This document shows, one piece after another, positions 8,773-17,696 of a stretch of 64,000 bases of DNA. Under the pieces are notes generated by a model that worked only from the letters and a program-made list of their open reading frames with translations, was not told where the DNA came from and did not search any database. Made by a program: the position numbers and the translations under genes. Where the stretch lies: positions 62,001 through 126,000 of the forward strand of contig NZ_JAFIMU010000015.1 of NCBI RefSeq assembly GCF_017302985.1, given 5' to 3'. The number at the start of each line of letters is the position of its first letter. Position 1 is the stretch's first letter. Origin of the DNA: Corallococcus macrosporus (lineage in GTDB: Bacteria; Myxococcota; Myxococcia; Myxococcales; Myxococcaceae).

Positions 8773-10320
8773 TTACTGAGGCGGAGTCGCGGGGATGGAG
8801 CGGTCCGAAGCGGGAGCACCCAGGATCAACAGCAGCTCCGCGCGGCGGTTCTCGCCTCGGCCTGACTGCGTTCCATTGGAGCTCGCGGGCCGGCGCGCAC
8901 CGAGGCCTCGGGCATCCAGCCGGTGGGCCGGGACGCCCTTTCGCAGGAGGTAGTCGCGTACGGCTTCCGCGCGGGCCAGGGACAGGCGCTGATTGGAGGT
9001 GGAGGAGCCTTCGGCGTCCGTGTGCCCTTCGATGACGACGCGCTCTACTTCCGGATGTTCCAGGAGCACGCGCGCCACCTCATCCAGCACGCGTGAACGG
9101 CCCGGCAGCGTCGTCGCGCCGACCTCGAAGAAGACCTGGCCGTGGAGGACAAGGCGCTCGCGGGTCAGCGTGACGAGCGGGTCGCTGGACTCGGGGCAGC
9201 CGCCGTGCTCCCGGGTTCCCTGCTCATGGATGCAGGCGTTCAGCACGTCCACGACACCGTCTCCATCCGTGTCGGTTTCGGTGACTGACACGTCCCTCGC
9301 AGGCTCGGGAGGCGGGGGTTCGGAGGGCGTGGGTTCAGGCTCGAGCTGCGGTTCGGCGGGAGCACGAGGCAGGCCCTGGACGATCTCGTAGACGATGTCC
9401 TCTGGTGGCGGAGGCGGCGGCTTGTCGAAGAGCAAAGCCAATCCCGCGAGCACCCGGAAGCGAGGCGACCCCGGCTCCGAGCCCAGACCCGCCCCGCCCA
9501 GGGCGAAGAACTCCCAGGGCCGGACGGGTGCATAGCGAAGGCCGCCCAGCAACTCGCCGCTGACGCGTTGCTGTCGCCAGGAATACGCGCCGAGCGCGGA
9601 CACCTCCGCGCGCAGGGCGTAACCCACCGTGAGCCCTATCCCGGCCCGCAGCTCATTGCCCACGCCGTTGATGCGCTCCACGTCGGAGCCCGACACCGCG
9701 CGACGCAGGAGCACACCCAGTTCCAGCGCCGGTGCCACGAGGCCCCAACGCTTGCCCATCATGAGCCGCCCCTGGCCGCGAACACCCTGGTCACGAGCGA
9801 GCGCGCCCGAACCACCCACGGGCAACCGGACGTCCAGGTCGAGGGCCAGGTGGAAGGCCTCGGGGGCGGAGGTCCCCAGCAATCCCAGTCGGGCCGCGAT
9901 CCGCGGCGCCCCCAGCCCGCTGCGTGAAGGCGAGGCGATGGACAGCGAGGTGCTCAGGTCCGCACCGCTCTGGTGAATGACCCCAGGAAGCTGGGCCTGA
10001 AGCTCCAGCCAGGACAGCACGCCGACGGCTAACGACACCACTCCGGTGGTCCGGGACAGGACGAGCGAGGGTTCCAGCAATCCGTTCGGGATCCGCAGCG
10101 GCGACCGCTGGTAGTGCGCCATCAGGGAGACGCGCACCGCCCCAGGCGCCAGCAGTTCACCGTTCCCGAGCGCCAACGGCCCCAGGCCCGGGTTCGGATC
10201 CAGCCGCTCCAGGGAGAACGTGGGCAGGGGCGTGGCGTCCTGGGCACGCGCGGAGGACGCGAGCAGCAGCAGTCCCAGCGCGGCCCCGCCCACTGCGCAT
10301 CGGTGCAAGGCCGGACCCAT
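8773..10320 (-). CDS. OmpA-family outer-membrane protein
   Basis: A 515-aa secreted protein. A signal peptide (residues 1-26, ending 'SSARAQ') precedes about 280 residues of alternating hydrophobic strands resembling an outer-membrane beta-barrel. A Pro/Glu-rich linker ('EPTPSEPPPPEPARD') and one calcium-binding thrombospondin-3-type motif ('DTDGDGVVDVLNAC') follow. The C-terminal OmpA domain (about 385-505) has the peptidoglycan-binding core 'VVIEGHTDAEGS' and 'NQRLSLARAEAVRDYL'. This architecture ties the outer membrane to the cell wall. The ligand or transport role of the barrel cannot be inferred. Confidence 0.9.
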   Translation of the reverse strand: MGPALHRCAVGGAALGLLLLASSARAQDATPLPTFSLERLDPNPGLGPLALGNGELLAPGAVRVSLMAHYQRSPLRIPNGLLEPSLVLSRTTGVVSLAVGVLSWLELQAQLPGVIHQSGADLSTSLSIASPSRSGLGAPRIAARLGLLGTSAPEAFHLALDLDVRLPVGGSGALARDQGVRGQGRLMMGKRWGLVAPALELGVLLRRAVSGSDVERINGVGNELRAGIGLTVGYALRAEVSALGAYSWRQQRVSGELLGGLRYAPVRPWEFFALGGAGLGSEPGSPRFRVLAGLALLFDKPPPPPPEDIVYEIVQGLPRAPAEPQLEPEPTPSEPPPPEPARDVSVTETDTDGDGVVDVLNACIHEQGTREHGGCPESSDPLVTLTRERLVLHGQVFFEVGATTLPGRSRVLDEVARVLLEHPEVERVVIEGHTDAEGSSTSNQRLSLARAEAVRDYLLRKGVPAHRLDARGLGARRPASSNGTQSGRGENRRAELLLILGAPASDRSIPATPPQ

Positions 10321-10387
10321 GCCCGCATCTTCCGTCAGGTCCGTCCCAAGGCGAAGGAAGATGGTGGACTGCCGTTTGCTCGTCAGC

Positions 10388-10414
10388 GCAGTGCAACGCG
10401 CTCAAGTGCACTGC
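10388..10414. repeat. Inverted repeat upstream of the OmpA-type gene
   Basis: GCAGTGCA (10388-10395) and TGCACTGC (10407-10414) are perfect inverted arms around 11 bases. It lies about 70 bp upstream of the OmpA-type start and about 80 bp before the transposase remnant. It could be an operator or a border of the lost element. Confidence 0.35.
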
Positions 10415-10492
10415 CAAATAGGACTCCAACAGCACCTAACGAAAGTCATGGCTGGGCTGGCCGTTAGCAGGGGCGTCCTCCGCTTGGGGGAC

Positions 10493-11040
10493 ATGGTCCG
10501 TGAACTCGTCCCCGACGCCTTCTGGCAGCGCGTGGCGCCGCTGCGGCCTCCGCCTCGGCCCAAGAGAGAAGATGGGCCGCCCTCGTGCGGACGACCGGCG
10601 GCGCTGGAGGCCATCGTCTTCGTGCTGAGGAGCGGCATCCCTTGGGAGATGCTGCCTCGCAAGCAGTTCGGCCTGTCGGGCATGACAGCCTGGCGCAGGT
10701 TGGAGGAATGGACCCGGGCCGGCGTGTGGCAACAGCTTCAGGACTGCCGCTCACCGAGTCCGTGACGGCCGCCAACGTCCACGACATGCACGAACTCTTC
10801 CCACTCATCGACTCCGTGCCTGCGGTGAGGATGCCTTCGGGACAGCGAAGACTGCGCCCCACCAAGCTGCACGCCGACAAAGCCTATGCCTCCGGAAAGA
10901 AACGGCAGGGGCTGCGCCTGCGAGGCATCGTCGCTCGCATCGCGCGTCCAGGCGTCGAGTCCAAGGAGCGACTGGGGCGCTATCGCTGGGTCGTGGAACG
11001 CACGCTGGCTTGGAAGAACCAGTTGCGCCGTCCTCGCACA
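10493..11040 (+). pseudogene. IS5-type transposase remnant, internally deleted and frameshifted
   Basis: The N-terminal part, from the ATG at 10493 with GGGGG before it, reads 'MVRELVPDAFWQRVAPL', then 'GIPWEMLPRKQFGLSGMTAWRRL' split as 'GIPWEMLPRKQ' and 'GMTAWRRLEEW', typical of IS5/IS427-group transposases. At about 10740 the frame shifts. Roughly 80 residues carrying the first catalytic Asp appear to be missing. Matching sequence resumes in another frame as 'ESVTAANVHDMHELFPLID', 'LHADKAYASGKKR' and 'RYRWVVERTLAWKNQLRR', with the last catalytic Glu region. The usual C-terminus is lost near 11040. No terminal inverted repeats were recognised. It cannot be active. Confidence 0.85.
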
Positions 11041-11151
11041 GGCCTTTCTTGAGCACTCAACAGGGTCATCCTGGATGCGGTGCGAGTGGAGCTGGCGGAG
11101 AAGGACCTCACGGCCTACGAGCGCACCACCGGCACGGTGCTTCCGGACACG

Positions 11152-12144
11152 TCACCGCTTCCCATTCTCTTTGGCTTTCTTGAACGCCTCGTAGGCTTTG
11201 TCACTCCGCTTACGGATCGTCTCAGCCGTGTCTGTTATCATGATGTGCACGGGTGGAAGCCTGCCGTCCTTGCTGGTCCCGACGTTGACCAGTCGCCGTG
11301 GGCCTCGGCACGCCATGCAGGGGCAGTAGGGCTCACGCGCCGAGCCCTTCCAGACAGGTATCAAATCGGGATTGAGCCCGCGGACGTCCAAATCAATCTC
11401 CAGATCCTGGGTGATGGGACGTACTTTTTGAGGGCGCTGGAAGATGGCCCGAAAGCCCGCGAGCGTTGGAGGGACCTCCCGGTTTTCGAACAGGCTCGCG
11501 GTGAGTTCCGCTTGCTGTTTCTGGGTCAAGGAGCTGATGGAGCGATGGCGTATCCCTTCCGCGATCTTTCTCAGGTGCTCCCGGTCCGTCGCGAAGTTGC
11601 ATTGGGCCGAATTCAGCTTCGCGCTGACCAGCGCCCTGACGCGCCGCCTGTTGTCCACCACCATGAAGTCCAGCTCGGCGAGGTTGCCGCCCAGGAGGAT
11701 GCTGCCGGCATTGACAGGGTAGACCTCAACGTTCGTGTAGATGGTACAGGTCGAACTCACCCACCGGCCGAAGACCCGCTCGACTGCCTCCGAGACGCCC
11801 GGCAGCAAGGCCTCCTCCACAAGATCTCCCGCGATCTTGTCCCGCGTGCCGGGGTCGAGCTTTTCCTTGAGATTGCCCTCCGTGCCGTACTTTGCAGCCA
11901 GCGTCGCTTGGATGAGCCCTTCGCCGCCATGGCTGATGGGGCGCGGCTGGCGTCGGCGGGGACGTTTGACGAAGGGCTGCAGGACGAAGCCGCCCCCAGA
12001 CTCGGGGACCTCCTCCTCGTCTTCGTCATCGTCATAGCCGCCTTCCCGGGGCGGCTCCTCCACGAACTCGACCTGCTGGTTCAACTTCGGCGCCAACCAG
12101 ACGCAGAACAAGCAGCGGTCCAAGTTGTGAAGGGCACACTTCAT
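11152..12144 (-). CDS. Unrecognised protein with nuclease-like core, candidate toxin
   Basis: A 330-aa protein I cannot assign to a named family. The start at 12144 has AAGGAG seven bases upstream. It has no signal peptide. It contains an acidic run (residues 38-45) and a basic Arg-rich patch (60-68). A stretch 'AELDFMVVD' (156-164) followed by 'RVRALVSAKLN' (168-178) resembles the core of PD-(D/E)XK nucleases, with the usual second acidic residue replaced by Ser174 before Ala-Lys176. Near the end is 'CPCMAC' (274-279), a possible metal site, and a Lys-rich tail. It lies 125 nt downstream of a SUFU-like gene. The nuclease reading is inference. Confidence 0.6.
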   Translation of the reverse strand: MKCALHNLDRCLFCVWLAPKLNQQVEFVEEPPREGGYDDDEDEEEVPESGGGFVLQPFVKRPRRRQPRPISHGGEGLIQATLAAKYGTEGNLKEKLDPGTRDKIAGDLVEEALLPGVSEAVERVFGRWVSSTCTIYTNVEVYPVNAGSILLGGNLAELDFMVVDNRRRVRALVSAKLNSAQCNFATDREHLRKIAEGIRHRSISSLTQKQQAELTASLFENREVPPTLAGFRAIFQRPQKVRPITQDLEIDLDVRGLNPDLIPVWKGSAREPYCPCMACRGPRRLVNVGTSKDGRLPPVHIMITDTAETIRKRSDKAYEAFKKAKENGKR

Positions 12145-12269
12145 TGCGGACTCCTTCAGCGCCGATGTCTGGAGTTTGAGGCGAAGCTCCAATCCCCCAG
12201 TACTTTGCGGATGCCAGCGTAGATTCGCCGCAGGGTCGGGTCAATTGCGTTTCGCCCAGCCCCCTTGAT

Positions 12270-13577
12270 CTATTTCCTGCCCTCGTTCGTGGCCAGGGCA
12301 TCCCATCGCTGCTCGACAAGATGAATGTCTCGTCGGGTCTCACGATCTTCAATCCATTGGCCCTGGGATTCTGGGTTCGCGCGGAACTGCCGCAGCTCTT
12401 CCGTGGTCAGTGGGAGCAATACCCAAAGCTCGACACGGCGGGTGGGTTCCGGCTGCAGGTGGCCGAACGGCCAGAACATGACCGCGGCAATCCCTTGCAT
12501 CGGTGCGGGCAGGACAAACCGGTCGAACGCACGGAACGGCCGAGCACCGTCGTGGGCGTGGAAGCTCTGACCTGCCCATGCGAGCACATTGCCTGCCCAG
12601 GCCCCCAACCGCCCCGCGTGCACCACCAGCTCGACGTGGGTGTTCTGGTCTTCTGGGCTTCCACCCGGCTGAGCAACATCACTCACGCCGTTGGTCATCG
12701 CGTAGCACTCACCGTTAAGGAAGAAATGCTCCTGCGCGCCGTGCTGCGCGCCGCGGGCAAGATGGTAGTGACTATGCGGGCCGATCAGCGCAGCCAGCGC
12801 GCGCTTTCGCCCCACGCACGCCCGGGCATGAGCGGCCGCCTCCAGCCCGGGCACGGGTTTCGTGGGCTGGAGCCAAACCGCGCCAGACAGCTCCGCCTCG
12901 ACCCGGAACTCGCCGGCCTGCGACCCGAACACCGTGCCCAAAGGCAACGGTCCATTCGAAATCATCGCCTGCATGACCGCGTAGGCAGTTGACTCAAAGA
13001 GTTCCTGTCGCGACGGGTCCATGGGCATCGCAATCTCAGGTAACCCGAAACCAACAAGGCCTGAGCTTTCAATCCACCCGGAAGCACGACCCAGATGATA
13101 CGTCCAGAGGGGTCCGGGGTTCAATTTCGCGATGTAGTCTTTTGCATCGGCAACGAAGGCGCCGATGGGGAAAGCCATGTAGCCGGCCAGGGGCTGGATT
13201 ACGGCGGTCACAAGCGCGGCGAGCTTGCACACCATCGCGGTGAGCTGGAGATAGCGATCCGCCGTGATGGATGCGCTCAACCCCTTGAAGCCCATCGCAG
13301 ACATGAGTTCCGGCGAAGTGTTCCGGCCAAGCCAGCCCTCGTGGGGTGCGAGGATCTCCACGCTCGTCGTGCCAATGGGCGCCGTGCTCGACGCGTAGCT
13401 CCAATCCAACCGGCTGGGAACCTGCGTGGCAGCGACCCGGACATGGAAGAAATCAGAGATGCGGAGGGTCTGACCTTCAAGTCTTGGATTGAAGTCAGCG
13501 AGTGCCGCGGCGACAGCCTCGAGTCCTACCTTTGAGTTCAAAGGAAGAACAGCCCAGGTCAGCAGATGGCCCGTCAT
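12270..13577 (-). CDS. SUFU-like (suppressor-of-fused) domain protein, putative immunity protein
   Basis: A 435-aa protein. The C-terminal part (about 310-430) reads like a bacterial SUFU domain: 'NTHVELVVHAGRLGAWAGNVL', split here as 'THVELVVHAGRLG' and 'AWAGNVLAW', then 'FDRFVLPAP' and 'VELWVLLPLTTEELRQFR'. The N-terminal 250 residues resemble DUF4261 ('VLPLNSKVGLEAVAAAL'), with lower certainty. SUFU-superfamily proteins are known as immunity proteins to nuclease toxins in polymorphic toxin systems. The downstream neighbour (11152-12144) has a nuclease-like core and is probably in the same transcript. No good ribosome-binding site precedes the ATG. Confidence 0.65.
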   Translation of the reverse strand: MTGHLLTWAVLPLNSKVGLEAVAAALADFNPRLEGQTLRISDFFHVRVAATQVPSRLDWSYASSTAPIGTTSVEILAPHEGWLGRNTSPELMSAMGFKGLSASITADRYLQLTAMVCKLAALVTAVIQPLAGYMAFPIGAFVADAKDYIAKLNPGPLWTYHLGRASGWIESSGLVGFGLPEIAMPMDPSRQELFESTAYAVMQAMISNGPLPLGTVFGSQAGEFRVEAELSGAVWLQPTKPVPGLEAAAHARACVGRKRALAALIGPHSHYHLARGAQHGAQEHFFLNGECYAMTNGVSDVAQPGGSPEDQNTHVELVVHAGRLGAWAGNVLAWAGQSFHAHDGARPFRAFDRFVLPAPMQGIAAVMFWPFGHLQPEPTRRVELWVLLPLTTEELRQFRANPESQGQWIEDRETRRDIHLVEQRWDALATNEGRK

Positions 13578-13664
13578 CGGAGGAAACCTTGAGAACGTGT
13601 GGAGGGTGGACGCGGCGTTCGCGTATACACGGCGCCCTCATCCAGGAGAAGAACGAGACAACTC

Positions 13665-14135
13665 ATGGTCCAGCACGATGAACGCGACGGAAACATCGGA
13701 CCGCTCTACACGCTGACGGAAACCACGCTGCGCAGGCAGAGCAAGGGCCGGGTCGGACCCGGGATTGACGAGTCGTTCCCAGTCGCCAGCATCGATGGTT
13801 TCTATGCGGTCGCGTACGACGTCAAGTCACTGACCGGTGTGGTGAAGAGTCAACCCGATCAGTTCCTGTTCTCGTGGCGCACTCCCGACGGGAAGCGACG
13901 CACCGAGGTCTGGATGGTCGCGGTTCGGACCGCCAGCTTCCAGCAGTTCCTCGCGGAGCTCGCGCGCCTGCGGCCCGAGGCAGACCTGCGCAAGCTCCAG
14001 ATCAACGAGGCCCACAAGCGCCTGGGCAAGACGAGCCTCACCAAGGTTGCGGTGATCACCGTCGCGGCCGTCCTGGTGCTCAGTTGCCTCGGCATCCCGG
14101 CCGTCATCGCGCTCGTCGCCGCACTCGGCAACTAG
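13665..14135 (+). CDS. Small protein with C-terminal membrane anchor
   Basis: A 156-aa protein from the ATG at 13665. About 125 residues form a soluble alpha/beta region ('FYAVAYDVKSL', 'PDQFLFSWRTPDGKRRTEVWMVAV'), ending in a helix rich in charged residues. One hydrophobic helix of about 25 residues ('KVAVITVAAVLVLSCLGIPA') sits at the extreme C-terminus, so it looks tail-anchored, with the body in the cytoplasm. I recognise no family. It is divergent from the SUFU-like gene and could belong to the same accessory island, but nothing proves this. Confidence 0.75.
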   Translation: MVQHDERDGNIGPLYTLTETTLRRQSKGRVGPGIDESFPVASIDGFYAVAYDVKSLTGVVKSQPDQFLFSWRTPDGKRRTEVWMVAVRTASFQQFLAELARLRPEADLRKLQINEAHKRLGKTSLTKVAVITVAAVLVLSCLGIPAVIALVAALGN

Positions 14136-14149
14136 CGGCACCCTCTCCA

Positions 14150-14178
14150 CCTCCCTGTCTTCACATGAGACAGGGAGG
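14150..14178. terminator. Hairpin between converging genes
   Basis: CCTCCCTGTCT (14150-14160) and AGACAGGGAGG (14168-14178) form a perfect 11-bp stem with a 7-nt loop, between the small anchored protein and folD. It probably ends transcription from both sides, although no T-tract follows. Confidence 0.65.
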
Positions 14179-14192
14179 CCCGGAGTTCCGGC

Positions 14193-15044
14193 CTACTTCC
14201 CAGCGCGCTGAGCCGCTTCCAGCGTGTTCTTCATCAGCATCGCGATGGTCATCGGGCCCACGCCACCGGGCACCGGTGTGATGAACGACGCGCGCTCCGC
14301 CGCGGCGGCGAACTCCACGTCACCCACCAGCTTGCCGTCGGCCTTGCGGTTCATGCCCACGTCAATCACCACCGCGCCGGGCTTGATCCACGCGCCCTTC
14401 ACCAGCTCCGGCACGCCCACCGCCACCACCAGGATGTCCGCCTGGGCCACCTCCGACGGCAGGTCGCTCTTGCGGTGACACACCGTCACCGTCGCGTCCT
14501 TCTGGAGCAGCATCAGCGCCTGCGGCTTGCCCACGATGTTGCTGCGGCCCACCACCACCGCGCGCTTGCCGGCCGGATTGCACCCGACCTCTTCCAGCAG
14601 CCGCATCACTCCGTACGGCGTGCACGCGCGCGTCGCCGGGCGGCCCAGGAGCAGGTTGCCCGCGTTCATCGGGTGGAAGCCGTCCGCGTCCTTCTCCGGC
14701 TTCACCGCCGCGATGATGGTGTCCGCGTCGATGTGCTTGGGCAGGGGCAGCTGCACCAGGATGCCGTGCACGGCCGGGTCCTCGTTCAGCCGGTGCACCA
14801 GCGCCAGCAGCTCCTCTTGGGTGATGGTCTCGTCCGGGTGGTGCTCCCAGGAGTTGAAGCCCACCTCCTCGGCGGCCTTCTTCTTCCCCGTCACGTAGAT
14901 CTTCGACGCCGGGTCCTCTCCCACGCGCACCACGGCGAGCCCCGGGGTGATGCCGCGCTCCGCCTTCAGGCGCACCACCTCCTCCTTGATCTCCGCCCGC
15001 ACGCGCGCCGCCACTGCCTTGCCGTCAATCAACTGAGCCGTCAT
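14193..15044 (-). CDS. folD: Methylene-THF dehydrogenase / methenyl-THF cyclohydrolase
   Basis: The bifunctional FolD enzyme interconverts 5,10-methylene-THF and 10-formyl-THF with NADP. From the ATG at 15044 ([12 protein letters not shown]) it has 283 aa, the usual length. Motifs include '[13 protein letters not shown]' with the catalytic Lys, '[13 protein letters not shown]', '[12 protein letters not shown]', '[12 protein letters not shown]' (Rossmann loop) and the C-terminal '[15 protein letters not shown]'. The open frame extends another 143 codons upstream, but that part is only the shadow of the next gene. With gcvTHP and metF it gives three one-carbon steps within 15 kb. Confidence 0.97.
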   Translation of the reverse strand: MTAQLIDGKAVAARVRAEIKEEVVRLKAERGITPGLAVVRVGEDPASKIYVTGKKKAAEEVGFNSWEHHPDETITQEELLALVHRLNEDPAVHGILVQLPLPKHIDADTIIAAVKPEKDADGFHPMNAGNLLLGRPATRACTPYGVMRLLEEVGCNPAGKRAVVVGRSNIVGKPQALMLLQKDATVTVCHRKSDLPSEVAQADILVVAVGVPELVKGAWIKPGAVVIDVGMNRKADGKLVGDVEFAAAAERASFITPVPGGVGPMTIAMLMKNTLEAAQRAGK

Positions 15045-15095
15045 GAGCGCCACCTTATGCAAGACTGGCCCGGCACAAGGGAGCGAAGCGAAGGC

Positions 15096-15932
15096 ATGGG
15101 CGCGGGAAAAGTTCTCGGGGCGATGTTGGGTCTCATGGCCGGCCTCCTCATCGGCGGGCCCTGGGCCATCGTGCTCGCGCTCATCGCGGGCACGGCCGTG
15201 GGCCATTACTTCGACGAACAGCACGCCGCGCCCCCGGACTTCCCCGAAATCTTCAGCGACTTCCCGGCCTCCTTCGAACCGCCGCCCCGGCAGGCTCCCC
15301 TCGCCCAGGGCCCGGGCGAGTTCCCCATCGTCCAGACCCCGGACGAGGACCCGCTCGACCGCGACATCACCGCCCTCTTCGTGGACGTGGCCCGCGCCGA
15401 CGGCGACATGCGCAGAGAGGAGGTCCGCGAGGTCCGCCGCTACTTCGAGGAGGTCCTCCGCGCCGACGCCCACACCGTCCAGTGCGTGCGCGGCTACCTC
15501 AAGGACTTCCTCAGCCGCCCCGCCACCCTGGACGCCCCCGCTGCCCTCGCCTCCTGCCTGGACTCCCTGCCTTCAGCCGAACGGCTCCGCCTGCTCGACG
15601 CGCTCTATGAGATGGCGCTCGCGGACGGGCCCCTCCAGCGCTCGGAGCGAGAGGCCCTGAAGCGCATGGCCGAGGGCCTGGACGTCCCGGACGCCAAGGT
15701 CCAGTCCCTGGCCGAACAACACCTGGGCGACGCCACCGCCCACTACGCCACCCTGGGCCTGCCGCCGGACGCCACCGACGCGGAGGTGAAGAGCGCCTAC
15801 CGCAAGCTCGCCGCCCGCTTCCACCCGGACAAGGCCAGCCACCTCGCACCCAAGGCCGCCGAGCAGGCCGCACGCCGGTTCCAGGCCGTCCGCGACGCCT
15901 ACGAGGAAATCCGCAGGCTGCGCGGCCTGTAG
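15096..15932 (+). CDS. DjlA-like J-domain protein with TerB-type domain
   Basis: A 278-aa protein. Residues about 3-36 form a Gly-rich membrane segment. A Pro-rich linker follows, then an all-helical TerB-like domain (about 85-200, '[20 protein letters not shown]', '[16 protein letters not shown]'). The C-terminal J domain (about 213-275) carries the HPD motif in 'FHPDKAS'. This is the order of DjlA, a membrane co-chaperone that stimulates DnaK. An in-frame ATG 13 codons upstream (15057) is an alternative start. It is divergent from folD; the Smr gene follows 24 nt after it. Confidence 0.85.
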   Translation: MGAGKVLGAMLGLMAGLLIGGPWAIVLALIAGTAVGHYFDEQHAAPPDFPEIFSDFPASFEPPPRQAPLAQGPGEFPIVQTPDEDPLDRDITALFVDVARADGDMRREEVREVRRYFEEVLRADAHTVQCVRGYLKDFLSRPATLDAPAALASCLDSLPSAERLRLLDALYEMALADGPLQRSEREALKRMAEGLDVPDAKVQSLAEQHLGDATAHYATLGLPPDATDAEVKSAYRKLAARFHPDKASHLAPKAAEQAARRFQAVRDAYEEIRRLRGL

Positions 15933-15956
15933 CCCGGGTTAGAAGACAGGAATCCC

Positions 15957-16664
15957 ATGAGCCAGCGTCCCCCGAAGAAGAAGGAAGCGGAGTTCCAGAA
16001 CAACCCGTTCAAGTCCGCCATCAAGACGCTCCAGGACCAGGAGAAGCAGGAGAAGGCGGCTGCCGCCGCCGCCGCGGAGACCGCGAAGAAGAAGGCCGCC
16101 GTGCAGAAGCCCACGAAGGCCCCCAAGGCCCGGCCGGAGGACGACGACGTGGGCCTCTTCTTCTCCGCCATGGACGGCGTGCAGCAGATCACGAACCGCG
16201 GTGAGGCCCCCAAGACGAACCCGCGCCTGCCGGAAATCATCGACGACAACGCGGAGGCGCTCGCGCAGCTCTCCGACCTGGTCGCGGTGGACGGGCCCCT
16301 GTCCTTCACCGGCTCGGACACGTCCTTCGAGGGCGCCTCCCCCGGCACCGACCCCAACCTGCTGCGTTCGCTGCGCCGGGGTGACTTCTCCGTGCAGGAC
16401 CGGCTGGACCTCCACGGCAAGACGCAGAAGGAGGCCCAGGCCACCGTGGAGCGCTTCCTGTCCGACAGCCGCCGGGCCAAGCGCCGCTGCGTGCTCATCG
16501 TCCACGGGCGCGGTTTGAATTCCAAGGACCAGATCCCGGTGCTCAAGGACGCGGTCAGGGACCTGCTGTCGCAGAAGCGGCTGGAGCGGATGGTGCTGGC
16601 GTTCTCCACCGCACGCCCGCAGGACGGCGGAGCCGGCGCCGTCTACGTGCTGCTGCGCCGATAG
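15957..16664 (+). CDS. Smr-domain protein
   Basis: A 235-aa protein. A Lys/Ala-rich, probably coiled N-terminus (about residues 20-55) is followed by a linker. The C-terminal Smr domain (about 145-235) has 'LDLHGKTQKEA' and 'VLIVHGRGLNS', with the LDLHG and HGxG signatures. Stand-alone Smr domains of this type can nick nucleic acids; in Escherichia coli SmrB cleaves mRNA at collided ribosomes. The role here is not established. AGGA lies before the start. It follows the DjlA-like gene closely and precedes the deaminase-like gene. Confidence 0.88.
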   Translation: MSQRPPKKKEAEFQNNPFKSAIKTLQDQEKQEKAAAAAAAETAKKKAAVQKPTKAPKARPEDDDVGLFFSAMDGVQQITNRGEAPKTNPRLPEIIDDNAEALAQLSDLVAVDGPLSFTGSDTSFEGASPGTDPNLLRSLRRGDFSVQDRLDLHGKTQKEAQATVERFLSDSRRAKRRCVLIVHGRGLNSKDQIPVLKDAVRDLLSQKRLERMVLAFSTARPQDGGAGAVYVLLRR

Positions 16665-16700
16665 CTTTACGCGTGGCCGTGGCTGTGCATACATGCCGCC

Positions 16701-17693
16701 ATGGTTCGCGACCTCATTGACCTCCACATCCACGTGGGTGGCGCGGTGGCCCCGCACATCCTGTGGTCCATTGCCCACCAGCAGGGCTTCAAGCTCCCCG
16801 TCAAGAACTACTTCGACTTCGTCGAGCTCATCACCTCCCGTCCGGGCAAGGTGGGCAGCCTCGACGACTACCTGAAGATCCTCCACACCTGGACGGAGAA
16901 GATCCAATCCTCTCCCAGCGCCATCGAGCGCTCCGTCTACGAGGTGATTGGCAAGGAGTACCGGGGCAGCCGCGTCACTCAGATTGAACTGCGCTTCAAC
17001 CCGATGAAGCGCAACCTCTCCAGCGAGCTGGACCTGGACCACATCATCCACGCGGCGCTGCGGGGCATGGACCGCGCGACGCTGGAGTACGGCGTGAAGG
17101 TGGGGCTCATCTTCTGCCTGGCCCGCGAGTTCGACCACCGGCTCAACAGCATCATCGTGGAGAAGGCCATCAAGTACCGCTCGCGCGGCGTGTACGGCAT
17201 CGACCTGGCCGGCACGGAGCGCGATGCGATGGAGCACAAGGCCTCGCTGTCGGAGTACGAGGACCTCTACGCCCGCGCGCGCAAGGCGGGGCTCAAGTGC
17301 ACCGTGCACACCGGCGAGACGGCTGGCACGGGCGCCAATGGCCTGATGTCGGCGGTGGAGAAGCTCAAGCCCCACCGCATCGGCCACGGCATCCGCGCCG
17401 CGTACGACGAGTCCGCGATGAAGGTCCTGCGCGAGAACAACATCACGCTGGAGCTGTGCCCGACCTCCAACATCCACACCAAGGCGGTGTCGGACCTGCA
17501 GGAGCTCAAGCACATCATGCAGACGTTCTGGGACCGCAAGGTGAAGTTCACCATCAACACGGACGGCCCCTACCTGCTGGAGACGGACATGCGGCGGGAG
17601 ATTGAAATCGTCGAGTCCAACGGCCTGCTCTCCACCGAGCAGGTGGACCAGGCGCTGGCGTGGGCGCGTGAGGCGTCCTTCATCCCGGCCTGA
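16701..17693 (+). CDS. Adenosine deaminase-like hydrolase
   Basis: A 330-aa zinc hydrolase of the adenosine/AMP deaminase family. The metal ligands H9 and H11 ('DLHIHVGGA'), the HxGE motif ('VHTGETAGTG', near residue 202), 'HRIGHGIRA', 'ELCPTSNIHT' and D288 ('TINTDGPYL') are present. Two normally conserved residues differ: the Asp after HxH is Gly13, and the second Asp of the terminal DD pair, which contacts the purine in ADA, is Gly289. The chemistry is probably kept but the substrate may not be adenosine. It is 3 nt upstream of pyrD, so co-transcription is likely. Confidence 0.85.
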   Translation: MVRDLIDLHIHVGGAVAPHILWSIAHQQGFKLPVKNYFDFVELITSRPGKVGSLDDYLKILHTWTEKIQSSPSAIERSVYEVIGKEYRGSRVTQIELRFNPMKRNLSSELDLDHIIHAALRGMDRATLEYGVKVGLIFCLAREFDHRLNSIIVEKAIKYRSRGVYGIDLAGTERDAMEHKASLSEYEDLYARARKAGLKCTVHTGETAGTGANGLMSAVEKLKPHRIGHGIRAAYDESAMKVLRENNITLELCPTSNIHTKAVSDLQELKHIMQTFWDRKVKFTINTDGPYLLETDMRREIEIVESNGLLSTEQVDQALAWAREASFIPA

Positions 17694-17696
17694 CGC

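Noticed and set aside
15045-15473. N-terminal extension of folD
   Set aside because: It is antisense to the DjlA-like gene; FolD homology starts at the ATG at 15044.
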